64,000 nucleotides of DNA. Source: Anaeromyxobacter dehalogenans 2CP-1 (GTDB lineage: Bacteria > Myxococcota > Myxococcia > Myxococcales > Anaeromyxobacteraceae). The notes under the pieces were generated by a model, which worked only from the letters and a program-made list of their open reading frames with translations, was not told the DNA's origin and did not search any database. Below, piece by piece: positions 37,584-45,405 of the stretch; within the stretch, counting starts at the first letter, position 1; every line of letters starts with the position of its first letter. Where the stretch lies: NCBI RefSeq assembly GCF_000022145.1, contig NC_011891.1:248001-312000 (forward strand). Direction: 5' to 3'. A program made the position numbers and the translations under genes.

Positions 37584-40500
37584 GCCGCGCCGTGCGCCGG
37601 GCCGCGCCGCGGTTCACCGGGGTCGCCGCGCTCGCGGCGCTCGCGCTCGCCTGCGCCGGACCGCGCGCCGAGCAGGCCGAGCCCGGGCGCGCCACGCGCG
37701 AGGGTCTGGCAGCGCTGGAGCAGAACGACGTGGCCCGCGCCGAGGCGCGGCTCGGGCCGGCCTCGCGGGTCCGCGACCCGTGGGCGCGGTTCGGCGCGTC
37801 GCTGCTCGCGCGGCGGGCGCTCGACGGCGAGGCGGAGGTGCAGCGGCTGCTCGCGGCCGTGGAGGCCGGGCCGGACGAGCCCATCGCGCTCGTGGCCCTG
37901 CGCAGGCTCTCTGAGCTGGCCGAGCGCGGCCCGGCGCTGGCGGCGCAGGTGGACGCGGGCGTGCTGCGGCTCGGGGCGGGCGGCCGCCTGCGCGGGCTCG
38001 CCGCCTACCGGGTACGGGTGGCGCGGGTGACCGCGGCGGAGGTGCTCGGGGATCACGAGGCCGCCGCCCAGGCCCGGCGCGAGAACGGCGCGGTCCCGGT
38101 CTGGTCGATCGCCGGGCCGTTCGCGGCCCACCACGCGCTCGACTTCGGCGCGCCCATCCCGCCCGACCGCGGAGAGCTGCCGGCCTCGGTGCCCGGTCGT
38201 GCCGGCGGGCCCGCGGTGCCGACCCGCGCGCTCCCCGCGCCCGACGGCACCGTCGCGCTCGACGGCGAGCCGGCGGGCGGGGACCTGTTCGCGCTCGCCA
38301 CCGACGTGGACCTGGCCCGCGGCGGCCGCTACCTCGTGACGCTCGGGACGCAGCTCTCGGCCCGCCTCGTCGTGGACGGCGCGCTGGTGCACGAGCGGCG
38401 CGCGTTCGGGGCCTGGCTCCCGGGGCTCGTGCACCTGCCGGTGGAGCTCGCGCGCGGCCGGCACCGCGTGGTGCTGGAGGTGACCCGCGGCGGGCCGAGC
38501 ACGGGGATCCACCTGGCCTTCGCGCGCGCCGACGGCGCCGCCTCCGACGCCCGCTTCGCCGCGCCGGCTCCGGGCGCGCCGCCCGCGCCGGCCGCCGCGC
38601 GGTCCCGCGCCGAGCCGGCGCTGACCCCGCGGGCGCTGGCGCTCGCGCTCGAGCCGGACGTCGGGGCGGCCACCGCGCGCCTGCTGGCGGCCCGGGACGC
38701 GATGGTGAACGACCGCGAGGCGGCCAAGGTGCTGCTCGCCGAGGCGCTGGCCCTGCGCCCGGAGGCGGCGGCGCTCCGCGCGGCGCGGGCGGACGCCGCG
38801 GTCGACGACCCGAGCCTCGACGAGCAGGTGGCGCGGGCGCGCGCCGAGGCCGACCTGCGCGAGGCGCTGCGGCTCGACCCGGGCGACGCCGAGGCGCGCG
38901 TGGAGCTCGCGGCCCTGCTGCGCGGCGCCGAGCGCCACGACGACGCCGAGGCGGTGCTGGCCGGCCTGGCCCCCGAGGCGGCCGCCCGGCCCGCCGGGAT
39001 CGCCGCCCGGGCGCGCGCGGCCCAGGCCCGCGGCTTGCTGGAGCGCGCCGAGGGGCTCGCCGCCGAGGCGCTCCGCTCGGCGGGGAGCTGCGACGCGGCC
39101 GACCTCGCCTACGAGCTGGCGGTCCGGCGCGGCGCCGCCGCCCGCGAGGACGAGGCCATGGCGGTGCTCTCGCGCTGCCGGGGCGGTCGCGAGCGCCTGG
39201 CGGGCCACCTCAGGCGGCGCGGCGATCCGGTGGCGGAGCGGGCCGCGCTCGACCCGGTGGTGCGCGCCCGGCCCTGGGCGGTCGAGCCGGGGCTGACCCG
39301 CGCCGACGCGCTCGTCGCCTCGGGGGAGACGCGCCGCGCCGTCGCGGCGCTGGAGGCCATCGCGGGGATCTGGCCGCGAGACGCCCGCGTACAGCGGCGG
39401 CTCGCCGACGCGCGCGAGCTGTCCGGGGACGCGCCCGGCGCCCGCGCCGCGCGCGAGCGGGCGCTGGCGCTCGAACCGGGCGACCTGCAGCTCCGGCGGG
39501 CGCTCGCGCTGGAGGACGGGACCGAGGTGCTCGCCGACGTGGCGGCGGACCCGCGCGCGGCCATCCGCGCGTACGAGGCCGCCGGCCGGCGCAACGGCGC
39601 GTCCACCGTGATGGTGCTCGACGCCGCCTACGTCGACGTCCACCCGGGCGGCGCCGCCACCGAGCGCACGCAGCAGCTCGTGCACGTGCTCGACCAGCAG
39701 GGCGTGGAGCAGTTCGGCGAGGTGACCGTGCCGGCCGGCGCGGACGTGCTCGCGCTCCGCACCATCAAGCCCGACGGCACCACGCTGGAGCCGGAGCGGG
39801 CCGGGAGCGCCAAGGGATCGATCTCGCTGGCCGGGCTCGCGCCGGGGGACTACGTGGAGCTCGACTACGTCCGCGCGGCGCAGTCGCCGCCCGGCCTGGA
39901 GGGCTACGTCGCCGATCCCTTCTACTTCCAGGTGCCCGGGAGCCGGCTGTTCCGGTCGCTGTACGTGGTGCGCGCGCCGGCGGGCCTCGGGCTCGAGGCC
40001 GATGCGCACGGCATGCCGGCGCCCGTGCCGGTGCGGGACGGCGGGCGAGAGGTGCTCCGGGCCGAGCGGCACGACGTGCCGGCGATCGTCCCGGAGCCGG
40101 ACGCGCCGGGCGGCGCCGAGTACCTGCCGTTCCTCGCGGTCGGGACCGGCGGCGGGCGCGCGGCGCTGCAGCGCGCGATCGCCGACGCGCTGCCGGAGCG
40201 CACCCGCGCCACCGCCGAGCTCCGCGCGTTCGCGCGCGAGATCGCGGCGGGCGGCGGCGGGCCGGCCCAGCTCGCGCGCGCCGCCTACGCCCGGGTGGCG
40301 CAGGCGGTGCTCGGGTCGGGCGGCGGGATGGGCGAGGACGCGAGCGTGGCGCTCTCGCGCGGGCGCGGCAGCCGGCTGGCGGTGCTGAAGGCGGTGCTCG
40401 CCGAGCTCGGCATCGAGTCGCGCGTGGCGCTGGTGCGGCCGTACAGCGCCGATCCGGCGCCCTACCGCTTCCCGGCGCTCGGCCTCTACGCCGCGCCCCT

Positions 40501-41296
40501 GCTGCGGGTGCGCGCCGGGGGCGCGACCTTCTGGCTCGACCCGACCGCCCGGCACGCGCCGTTCGGCGCGTTCCCGGCGGTGCTGGCGGGGTGCGAGGCG
40601 CTCGTGCTGCCGGAGCCGGGCGAGGCGCCGGAGGTGGACCGGACGCCGGAGAGCCCGCTGGTGGAGGAGGGCCGGGAGACCACGGCCCGGCTGGTGCTCG
40701 CCGCGGACGGGTCCGCCGAGGCGAGCGGCACCGATCGCTACCTCGGCTACGGCGGCGCGGAGCTGAAGGCCGCGCTCGAGCGCCTCGACGCCGCGCAGCG
40801 GCGCCAGGCGGTGGAGGGGATGCTGGGGCGGGTGCTGCGCGGCGTGACCGTCACCGAGGTCGCGTTCGCGGGCGAGGACGATCCCGCGGCGCCGCTCGAG
40901 ATCCGCTGGAAGGCACGCGTGCCGGAGCTGGCGCGGGCGGTGGAGGGCGGGCTGGTGCTGGACCAGCCGCTCTTCCCGGCGCGCCTCGGCGCGCGGCTGG
41001 TGGGCGTCGCGGCCCGCCGGACGCCGCTCCTCCTGCCCACGCCCGAGCGGCAGGTGCAGCGGGTCGAGGTGGTGCCGCCGCGCGGCCTGGCGGTCGTCGC
41101 CGACGCGCCGCGCACCGCGTCGTCGCCCTCGGGCAGGTTCACGCAGACGGAGCGGCTGGACGGCGGCGCGCTGGTCCGCGAGGAGCGCCTCGACCTGCGC
41201 CGCGGGCGCATCGCGCCGGAGCACTACGCCGAGCTGGCCGCGTTCGCGGCCGCGGTGGACCAGGCGCAGGAGCGGCCGCTGCTCCTCGCACGCTGA
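37580..41296 (+). CDS. TPR / DUF3857 lipoprotein with degenerate transglutaminase domain
   Basis: 1238 residues; lipobox LACA in the signal peptide. Same domain order as the upstream gene: jelly-roll-like region (~residues 165-320), helical repeats (~370-660), DUF3857 (~670-870), transglutaminase-like region (~890-1000). Aligning the helix VLKAVLAELGIESRVALVR with its counterpart upstream puts Arg929 where the catalytic Cys should be; the His position is Ala; only the Asp (Asp987, WLDPTA) remains. It is therefore probably catalytically inactive. ATGA overlap implies coupled translation, so the two proteins likely act as a pair. Confidence 0.85.
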   Translation: MSRAVRRAAPRFTGVAALAALALACAGPRAEQAEPGRATREGLAALEQNDVARAEARLGPASRVRDPWARFGASLLARRALDGEAEVQRLLAAVEAGPDEPIALVALRRLSELAERGPALAAQVDAGVLRLGAGGRLRGLAAYRVRVARVTAAEVLGDHEAAAQARRENGAVPVWSIAGPFAAHHALDFGAPIPPDRGELPASVPGRAGGPAVPTRALPAPDGTVALDGEPAGGDLFALATDVDLARGGRYLVTLGTQLSARLVVDGALVHERRAFGAWLPGLVHLPVELARGRHRVVLEVTRGGPSTGIHLAFARADGAASDARFAAPAPGAPPAPAAARSRAEPALTPRALALALEPDVGAATARLLAARDAMVNDREAAKVLLAEALALRPEAAALRAARADAAVDDPSLDEQVARARAEADLREALRLDPGDAEARVELAALLRGAERHDDAEAVLAGLAPEAAARPAGIAARARAAQARGLLERAEGLAAEALRSAGSCDAADLAYELAVRRGAAAREDEAMAVLSRCRGGRERLAGHLRRRGDPVAERAALDPVVRARPWAVEPGLTRADALVASGETRRAVAALEAIAGIWPRDARVQRRLADARELSGDAPGARAARERALALEPGDLQLRRALALEDGTEVLADVAADPRAAIRAYEAAGRRNGASTVMVLDAAYVDVHPGGAATERTQQLVHVLDQQGVEQFGEVTVPAGADVLALRTIKPDGTTLEPERAGSAKGSISLAGLAPGDYVELDYVRAAQSPPGLEGYVADPFYFQVPGSRLFRSLYVVRAPAGLGLEADAHGMPAPVPVRDGGREVLRAERHDVPAIVPEPDAPGGAEYLPFLAVGTGGGRAALQRAIADALPERTRATAELRAFAREIAAGGGGPAQLARAAYARVAQAVLGSGGGMGEDASVALSRGRGSRLAVLKAVLAELGIESRVALVRPYSADPAPYRFPALGLYAAPLLRVRAGGATFWLDPTARHAPFGAFPAVLAGCEALVLPEPGEAPEVDRTPESPLVEEGRETTARLVLAADGSAEASGTDRYLGYGGAELKAALERLDAAQRRQAVEGMLGRVLRGVTVTEVAFAGEDDPAAPLEIRWKARVPELARAVEGGLVLDQPLFPARLGARLVGVAARRTPLLLPTPERQVQRVEVVPPRGLAVVADAPRTASSPSGRFTQTERLDGGALVREERLDLRRGRIAPEHYAELAAFAAAVDQAQERPLLLAR

Positions 41297-41659
41297 CCCA
41301 CGCCGGTGCATACCCGGGGTCGGGGTCCACCCTGGGGCAGCAGCGCCACGAGTCGCGTGATCTCGCGCAGATCCGCGGCGTGGCCGCGCGGCGCGTGCGG
41401 CACGCGCGCTGCATTTCCGGCGGGCGTGCTTCATCGGGTCCGTCCTCCCGAGGAACGCCCGGCGGCAGCTCCCCCCGCTCGCCGCCGCGCCGTCACCTCG
41501 TGAGCCCGCGATCCGCGCCCGCCCACGCGCCGTCGCCCCCCCGACGTGCAGCGAACCGCGGCGCGGATCGCGACCCGGACCGGAGCACACCGGAGGGCGC
41601 CCGCTTTCCCCGGGCGGGCGCCCTCCGGGCCTCTCTCCCGATCGGCCCGGTGCGCGTGC
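41297..41659. other. Intergenic gap with convergent terminator
   Basis: About 360 bp between convergent genes. Apart from the hairpin near its right end, it is GC-rich sequence without a supported ORF, repeat of the window's families, or RNA gene. Confidence 0.6.
41591..41627. terminator. Strong hairpin terminator between convergent genes
   Basis: 14-bp perfect stem (41591-41604 with 41614-41627), loop TTTCCCCGG, 33 bases past the stop of the minus-strand gene. No U-tract on either side, as is common at this GC content. Confidence 0.65.
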
Positions 41660-42271
41660 TCAGCTGGAGGGCGCCGCCGCGGGCAGCGCGTCCACGAAGC
41701 GGACCTCGGCGAACCCGAGGCCGAGCAGCAGCCCGCGGATGGCCCGCTCCGCCGACGCCCGCGCGCGGGCGCGGAGCGCCGCGTCCGCCTGCACCTCGCG
41801 CTCGAACGCGGCGCGGGCCAGCTCCAGCAGGCGCGCGGTCTCGGCGGAGTCGAGGTTCGAGCCGATCACCTCCGTCTCGCCCGGCCGCAGCGCGATGCGG
41901 ACCTCGACGGGCGGCAGCGCGATCTCCGCGGTGCGCCCGGTCACCCGCACGCGCGAGGCGTCGAGCCGGGCCAGGTCGAGCCCGAGGTGCGCGTCGGCGA
42001 ACACGATCGCCTTGCCGTGCGGCGTGCGGAACACGTGGCGCAGCCAGCCGGCCACGTCGCCCCACAGCGACCCCGCCTCGGCCGGCTCGGGCGAGAACGC
42101 GACCTTCTTGTAGAGCGTGACGTCGAGCGCCTCGAGCCGCGCCACCTCGCGGATCCGGGTGGCCACGGCGGGCGGATCGGGCAGGGCGGGGGCGCGTCCG
42201 AGCCGCAGCGCCAGGCCGAGCCCGGCGCCCGCCGCGAGGCCCAGGACGAGGAGTGCGAGGAGCCGGCGCAT
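41660..42271 (-). CDS. Exported or anchored protein, DUF4230-like
   Basis: 203 residues with one N-terminal hydrophobic segment (residues 3-25) that acts as signal or anchor. The middle part (ATRIREVARLEALDVTLYKKVAF ... TAEIALPPVEVRIALRPGE) matches the pattern of DUF4230 proteins, which are anchored, beta-rich proteins of unknown function. The remainder is a helix rich in Ala/Arg/Glu ending with GLGFAEVRFVD. DUF4230 is proposed from memory of the family pattern and should be checked by profile search. Confidence 0.7.
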   Translation of the reverse strand: MRRLLALLVLGLAAGAGLGLALRLGRAPALPDPPAVATRIREVARLEALDVTLYKKVAFSPEPAEAGSLWGDVAGWLRHVFRTPHGKAIVFADAHLGLDLARLDASRVRVTGRTAEIALPPVEVRIALRPGETEVIGSNLDSAETARLLELARAAFEREVQADAALRARARASAERAIRGLLLGLGFAEVRFVDALPAAAPSS

Positions 42272-42280
42272 CCGCCGATG

Positions 42281-42901
42281 CTACCGCGGCCGCCGCGCCG
42301 ACGGTGCGCCGCGCCGCCGCGCGCTGCCGCGCCCACCGGCGCGCACACCGGCGCGCCGCGTCTTCGGGGACGGCGCCGTCGACTTCCGCCCCGCCGCGGA
42401 CGGCGCCGCCTTCCGCGCCGGCCGCGGCTTCGACGGCCGCGCGCCCTTCCTGCCCGGGCGCGCACCCGTCCCGGCCCTCGCCTTCGCCTTCGCGGCCTTC
42501 GCGGCCTTCGCGGCGGCGCCGCGGGTTCCCCGGGCCTTCGCGCCCGCCCGGCGCGGCGCGCGCGCCTTCGCCGCGCGTGCGGCCTGCGCACGGACCGCCG
42601 CGTCGAGCGCGAGCCGCGCCCACGGGAGCATCGCCTCGGCGTCCTCGTGCGCCTCGTCGGGCGGCCGGTAGTAGCTCGTCTCGTACATGCCGGGGTAGAT
42701 CCACATCCGGCAGCCCGCCTCGAGGAACCACGGGCGCGTCTCGCCGTCCGTCTTGAGGAACAGCTCGTCCCCGTCGAGCAGGCCGAACATCAGGCCGTCG
42801 CAGTACAGGCCGACGCCGCCGAACATCCGGCGGGCCTGGACGGGACCGAGCGCGGAGACGAGGTCGACGGCGTGGTCCACGAACGAAGGTGAGATGGGCA
42901 T
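42281..42901 (-). CDS. TfoX N-terminal-domain protein with a histone-H1-like C-terminal tail
   Basis: 206 residues. The first ~105 are a TfoX/Sxy N-terminal domain (QARRMFGGVGLYCDGLMFGL, then GDELFLKTD). In gammaproteobacteria TfoX/Sxy promotes competence-gene expression, but stand-alone N-terminal domains elsewhere have no known job. From about residue 110 to the end the chain is almost entirely Ala, Lys, Arg, Pro and Gly, like histone H1 or an AT-hook-less DNA-coating tail. A similar tail occurs on RsfS in this window, at the opposite end of the protein. Confidence 0.85.
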   Translation of the reverse strand: MPISPSFVDHAVDLVSALGPVQARRMFGGVGLYCDGLMFGLLDGDELFLKTDGETRPWFLEAGCRMWIYPGMYETSYYRPPDEAHEDAEAMLPWARLALDAAVRAQAARAAKARAPRRAGAKARGTRGAAAKAAKAAKAKARAGTGARPGRKGARPSKPRPARKAAPSAAGRKSTAPSPKTRRAGVRAGGRGSARRRGAPSARRPR

Positions 42902-42934
42902 GTCGGCGCGCCTCCCGGTGCCGCCGAGCGTACC

Positions 42935-44074
42935 TCACTCGAACAGCCGCTCCGAGATCGCGCTGTGCAGGTCGAGGCCCCGGCTGGTGAGGACCAGCGC
43001 GCCATCCCGCCGCACCGCCAGCCGGTGCCGCACCAGGTCGGCGGCCTCGCGCGTCTGCGCCGGGCCGAGCGCGGCGAGCGGCGCGCCGTCGCGGGTCCGC
43101 AGCGCCAGCATGAGCCGCTCGTTCCGGTCGGCGCGCGCGTCGATCCGGTCCTCCTCGGCGGTGGGCAGCCGTCCCGCCTCCACCGTCGCCAGCCAGGCGC
43201 CGGCGTCGCGCAGGTTGCCGTAGCGCACCGAGCCCGCGTCCCCGCGCCGGCAGCCGTACGCGCCGGCGCCGAGGCCGAGGTAGCTCTCGTGCCGCCAGTA
43301 GAGGCCGTTGTGGACCGACTCGCGGCCGGGCCGGGCGAAGTTGGAGATCTCGTAGCGGCGGAGCCCGAGGCGCCGGAGCGCCGCGCGCAGCGCCGCCGCC
43401 TGCGCCAGCGCGTCCTCGTCGGAGGGGAGCGGCAGCCGGCCCTCGCGCCGCATGCGCGCGAGCGGCACCTCCTCGGCCATCACGTCGGGATCGAGCGTGA
43501 GCGCGTAGGCGGACACGTGCACCGCGCCGGCCTCCACCGCCCGCTCGGCGTCGCGCCGCGCGGTCTCCACGCTCGACCGGCGCGCGCCGTAGATGAGGTC
43601 CACGCTCACGTTGCCGATGGCGGCGGCGGCCTCGCGGATGGCCTGCTCGGCGCGCTCCGGCCCGTGGCGGCGGCCGAGCTTCGCGAGCACGCCCGGGTCG
43701 AACGACTGCGCGCCGACCGAGATCCGGTTCACCCCGGCGGCCCGCCAGGCCTCGAGCCGCGCCGGGTCGCTGGACTCGGGGTTCACCTCCAGCGTGACCT
43801 CGGCGCCGCCGGGGAGGCCGAACCGGTCGCGGACGGCGGCGAGGACGTCGCGGAGCTCGTCGGCGTCCCAGAGCGAGGGCGTGCCGCCGCCCAGGTAGAC
43901 GCTCCGGAGCGAGAGGCCCTCGAACGCGGGCGCGCGCAGCCCGAGCTCGGCCCGCACCGCGCGCGCGTACCGGCCGGCGCCGGGCGGGCGCTCGGTGGTG
44001 ACCGCGAAGTCGCAGTAGGGGCAGCGGTGCGTGCAGTACGGATAGTGCACGTACACGCCGAACGGGCGCGCCAT
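42935..44074 (-). CDS. hemW: Radical SAM protein HemW (heme chaperone, CPO-like)
   Basis: 379 residues. N-terminal YVHYPYCTHRCPYCDF has the CxxxCxxC cluster of radical SAM enzymes. Then come VYLGGGTPSLW, EVNPES, RISVGAQSFD, VDLIYGAR and the C-terminal HemW domain (RYEISNFARPGRES). HemW was long annotated as oxygen-independent coproporphyrinogen III oxidase but acts as a heme-binding chaperone; it lacks the extended N-terminus of true HemN. Monocistronic or in a loose minus-strand group with the TfoX-like gene. Confidence 0.93.
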   Translation of the reverse strand: MARPFGVYVHYPYCTHRCPYCDFAVTTERPPGAGRYARAVRAELGLRAPAFEGLSLRSVYLGGGTPSLWDADELRDVLAAVRDRFGLPGGAEVTLEVNPESSDPARLEAWRAAGVNRISVGAQSFDPGVLAKLGRRHGPERAEQAIREAAAAIGNVSVDLIYGARRSSVETARRDAERAVEAGAVHVSAYALTLDPDVMAEEVPLARMRREGRLPLPSDEDALAQAAALRAALRRLGLRRYEISNFARPGRESVHNGLYWRHESYLGLGAGAYGCRRGDAGSVRYGNLRDAGAWLATVEAGRLPTAEEDRIDARADRNERLMLALRTRDGAPLAALGPAQTREAADLVRHRLAVRRDGALVLTSRGLDLHSAISERLFE

Positions 44075-44119
44075 CCCGGGGAGGATAGCGCGGCCGCGCG
44101 GGCGGCGCCGCGCCGCCGG

Positions 44120-45205
44120 TCAGCGCCGGTCGCGCCGGGCCACCTGGAACGGCCCGCGCTCCTCCGCGGAGAGGCCGGCCTGGCGGGCGAGCGCGGCGGG
44201 CAGGCGCGGCCCGGCCGACACGATCATGGCGGCGCGCTCGAGGAGCAGCTTCCGGACGCGTGCGTGGTCGTCGCGCCAGGGCGACGCGCCCGCCGCGCCG
44301 AGCGCGACCGAGAGCTCGCCCTTGCCGGCGAGGTGGGCGAGGACGCCGGGGCTGCGCGCGAGGGCGGCGTCGGAGAGGTCGGCGGCCACGTGCCGGTGGG
44401 TGCGGGTCCGGGTGCGGGGATCGTCCCCCCGGCGCACGAAGGTGAGCTCGGAGCTGGCGAGCGGCGCGCGCCCGGCGCCGAGGTCGGCGCGGCCGAGGTG
44501 GCGGAGCGTCCCGTCGGGCTGGACGGTGAAGTAGCGCAGGCCGGTGGGCTCGTACCCTTCGGCCGCGAGCGCGGTCAGGAACAGCGCGAGCTGCACGGGG
44601 AACTCGCCGGGCCGCGAGGCGCCGCGGGCCGTCGCGCCCTCGCCGCGCAGCAGCGCCTGCGCGCCGGCGCGCACCGCGGCGAGCCCCTGCCGCAGCCGCT
44701 CGGGCGCGAGGCCGGCGAGGACGCGCGGGTCGCCGGCGGGCGCGGCCGAGAACGTGGTGACGTTCTTCAGATCGGGGAACGCGCCGAGCGCGGTGAGGAG
44801 GTCGGCGCCGCCGGGCACCACGGCGGTGCTGGGCAGGCCGGCGGGGCGGAGCGGCGCGAGCGCCTCGAGCGCCTTCGCGCGCGGGCCGGTCCGGAACGCC
44901 TCGAGCGCCCTCCGCTGCTCGGCGCAGAACGCGCCCACGACCTGCGCGTCGAGGCCGGCGGGCGCCGGGCCCCGGCAAGCCACGAGGTCGAACAGCCGGC
45001 GGACCTCGGCGCCGAGCTCGGCGGGCGGCTCGGCGGCGGGCGCGGGCTCGTCGGGGATCTCGCACGGCTTCACCGGGACGCAGGGCGGCTCGCCGGGCGC
45101 GCCGGCGGGCGGCGGGGCGTGCTGCGCCGCGGCGGGGCGGGCGGCCGCGAGGACGGTGGCCAGGGCGGCCGCGCAGGCGAGGGACGAGCGCGAGGAGGCG
45201 GGCAT
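44120..45205 (-). CDS. Exported protein of unknown function
   Basis: 361 residues with a cleavable signal peptide (likely after AAA-Q). A Pro-rich linker with a Cys pair (PPCVPVKPCEIPDEP) follows, then a mostly helical/mixed domain: GGADLLTALGAFPDLKNVTTFS and FTVQPDGTLRHLGRADL stand out. It resembles conserved myxobacterial exported proteins, but I cannot name the family. GAGGAGGT is well spaced before the ATG. Located between hemW and the OPT transporter, transcribed away from the latter. Confidence 0.75.
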   Translation of the reverse strand: MPASSRSSLACAAALATVLAAARPAAAQHAPPPAGAPGEPPCVPVKPCEIPDEPAPAAEPPAELGAEVRRLFDLVACRGPAPAGLDAQVVGAFCAEQRRALEAFRTGPRAKALEALAPLRPAGLPSTAVVPGGADLLTALGAFPDLKNVTTFSAAPAGDPRVLAGLAPERLRQGLAAVRAGAQALLRGEGATARGASRPGEFPVQLALFLTALAAEGYEPTGLRYFTVQPDGTLRHLGRADLGAGRAPLASSELTFVRRGDDPRTRTRTHRHVAADLSDAALARSPGVLAHLAGKGELSVALGAAGASPWRDDHARVRKLLLERAAMIVSAGPRLPAALARQAGLSAEERGPFQVARRDRR

Positions 45206-45405
45206 GGACCTCCTCTAGCACGCGTCCCAGGGGCGCGCGACGCAGCCGCGGGTGCGCGGCGCGCGAAACCGCTGCGGCGCTGCACTTTCCGTCTGCCCGC
45301 GGCGGGCGGCGAAAGGCCCGCGCGGGGGGTTCCCGGTTGTCGACATCGGCGGGCGGACGTGGTTTTCTCCCGCCGCAACGCGGAACCCCAGCACCGAGGA
45401 GACGC

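Noticed and set aside
37493-41590. 1365-codon antisense ORF under the second DUF3857 gene
   Set aside because: Same type of shadow frame; the plus-strand frame has signal peptide, domains and a coupled start.
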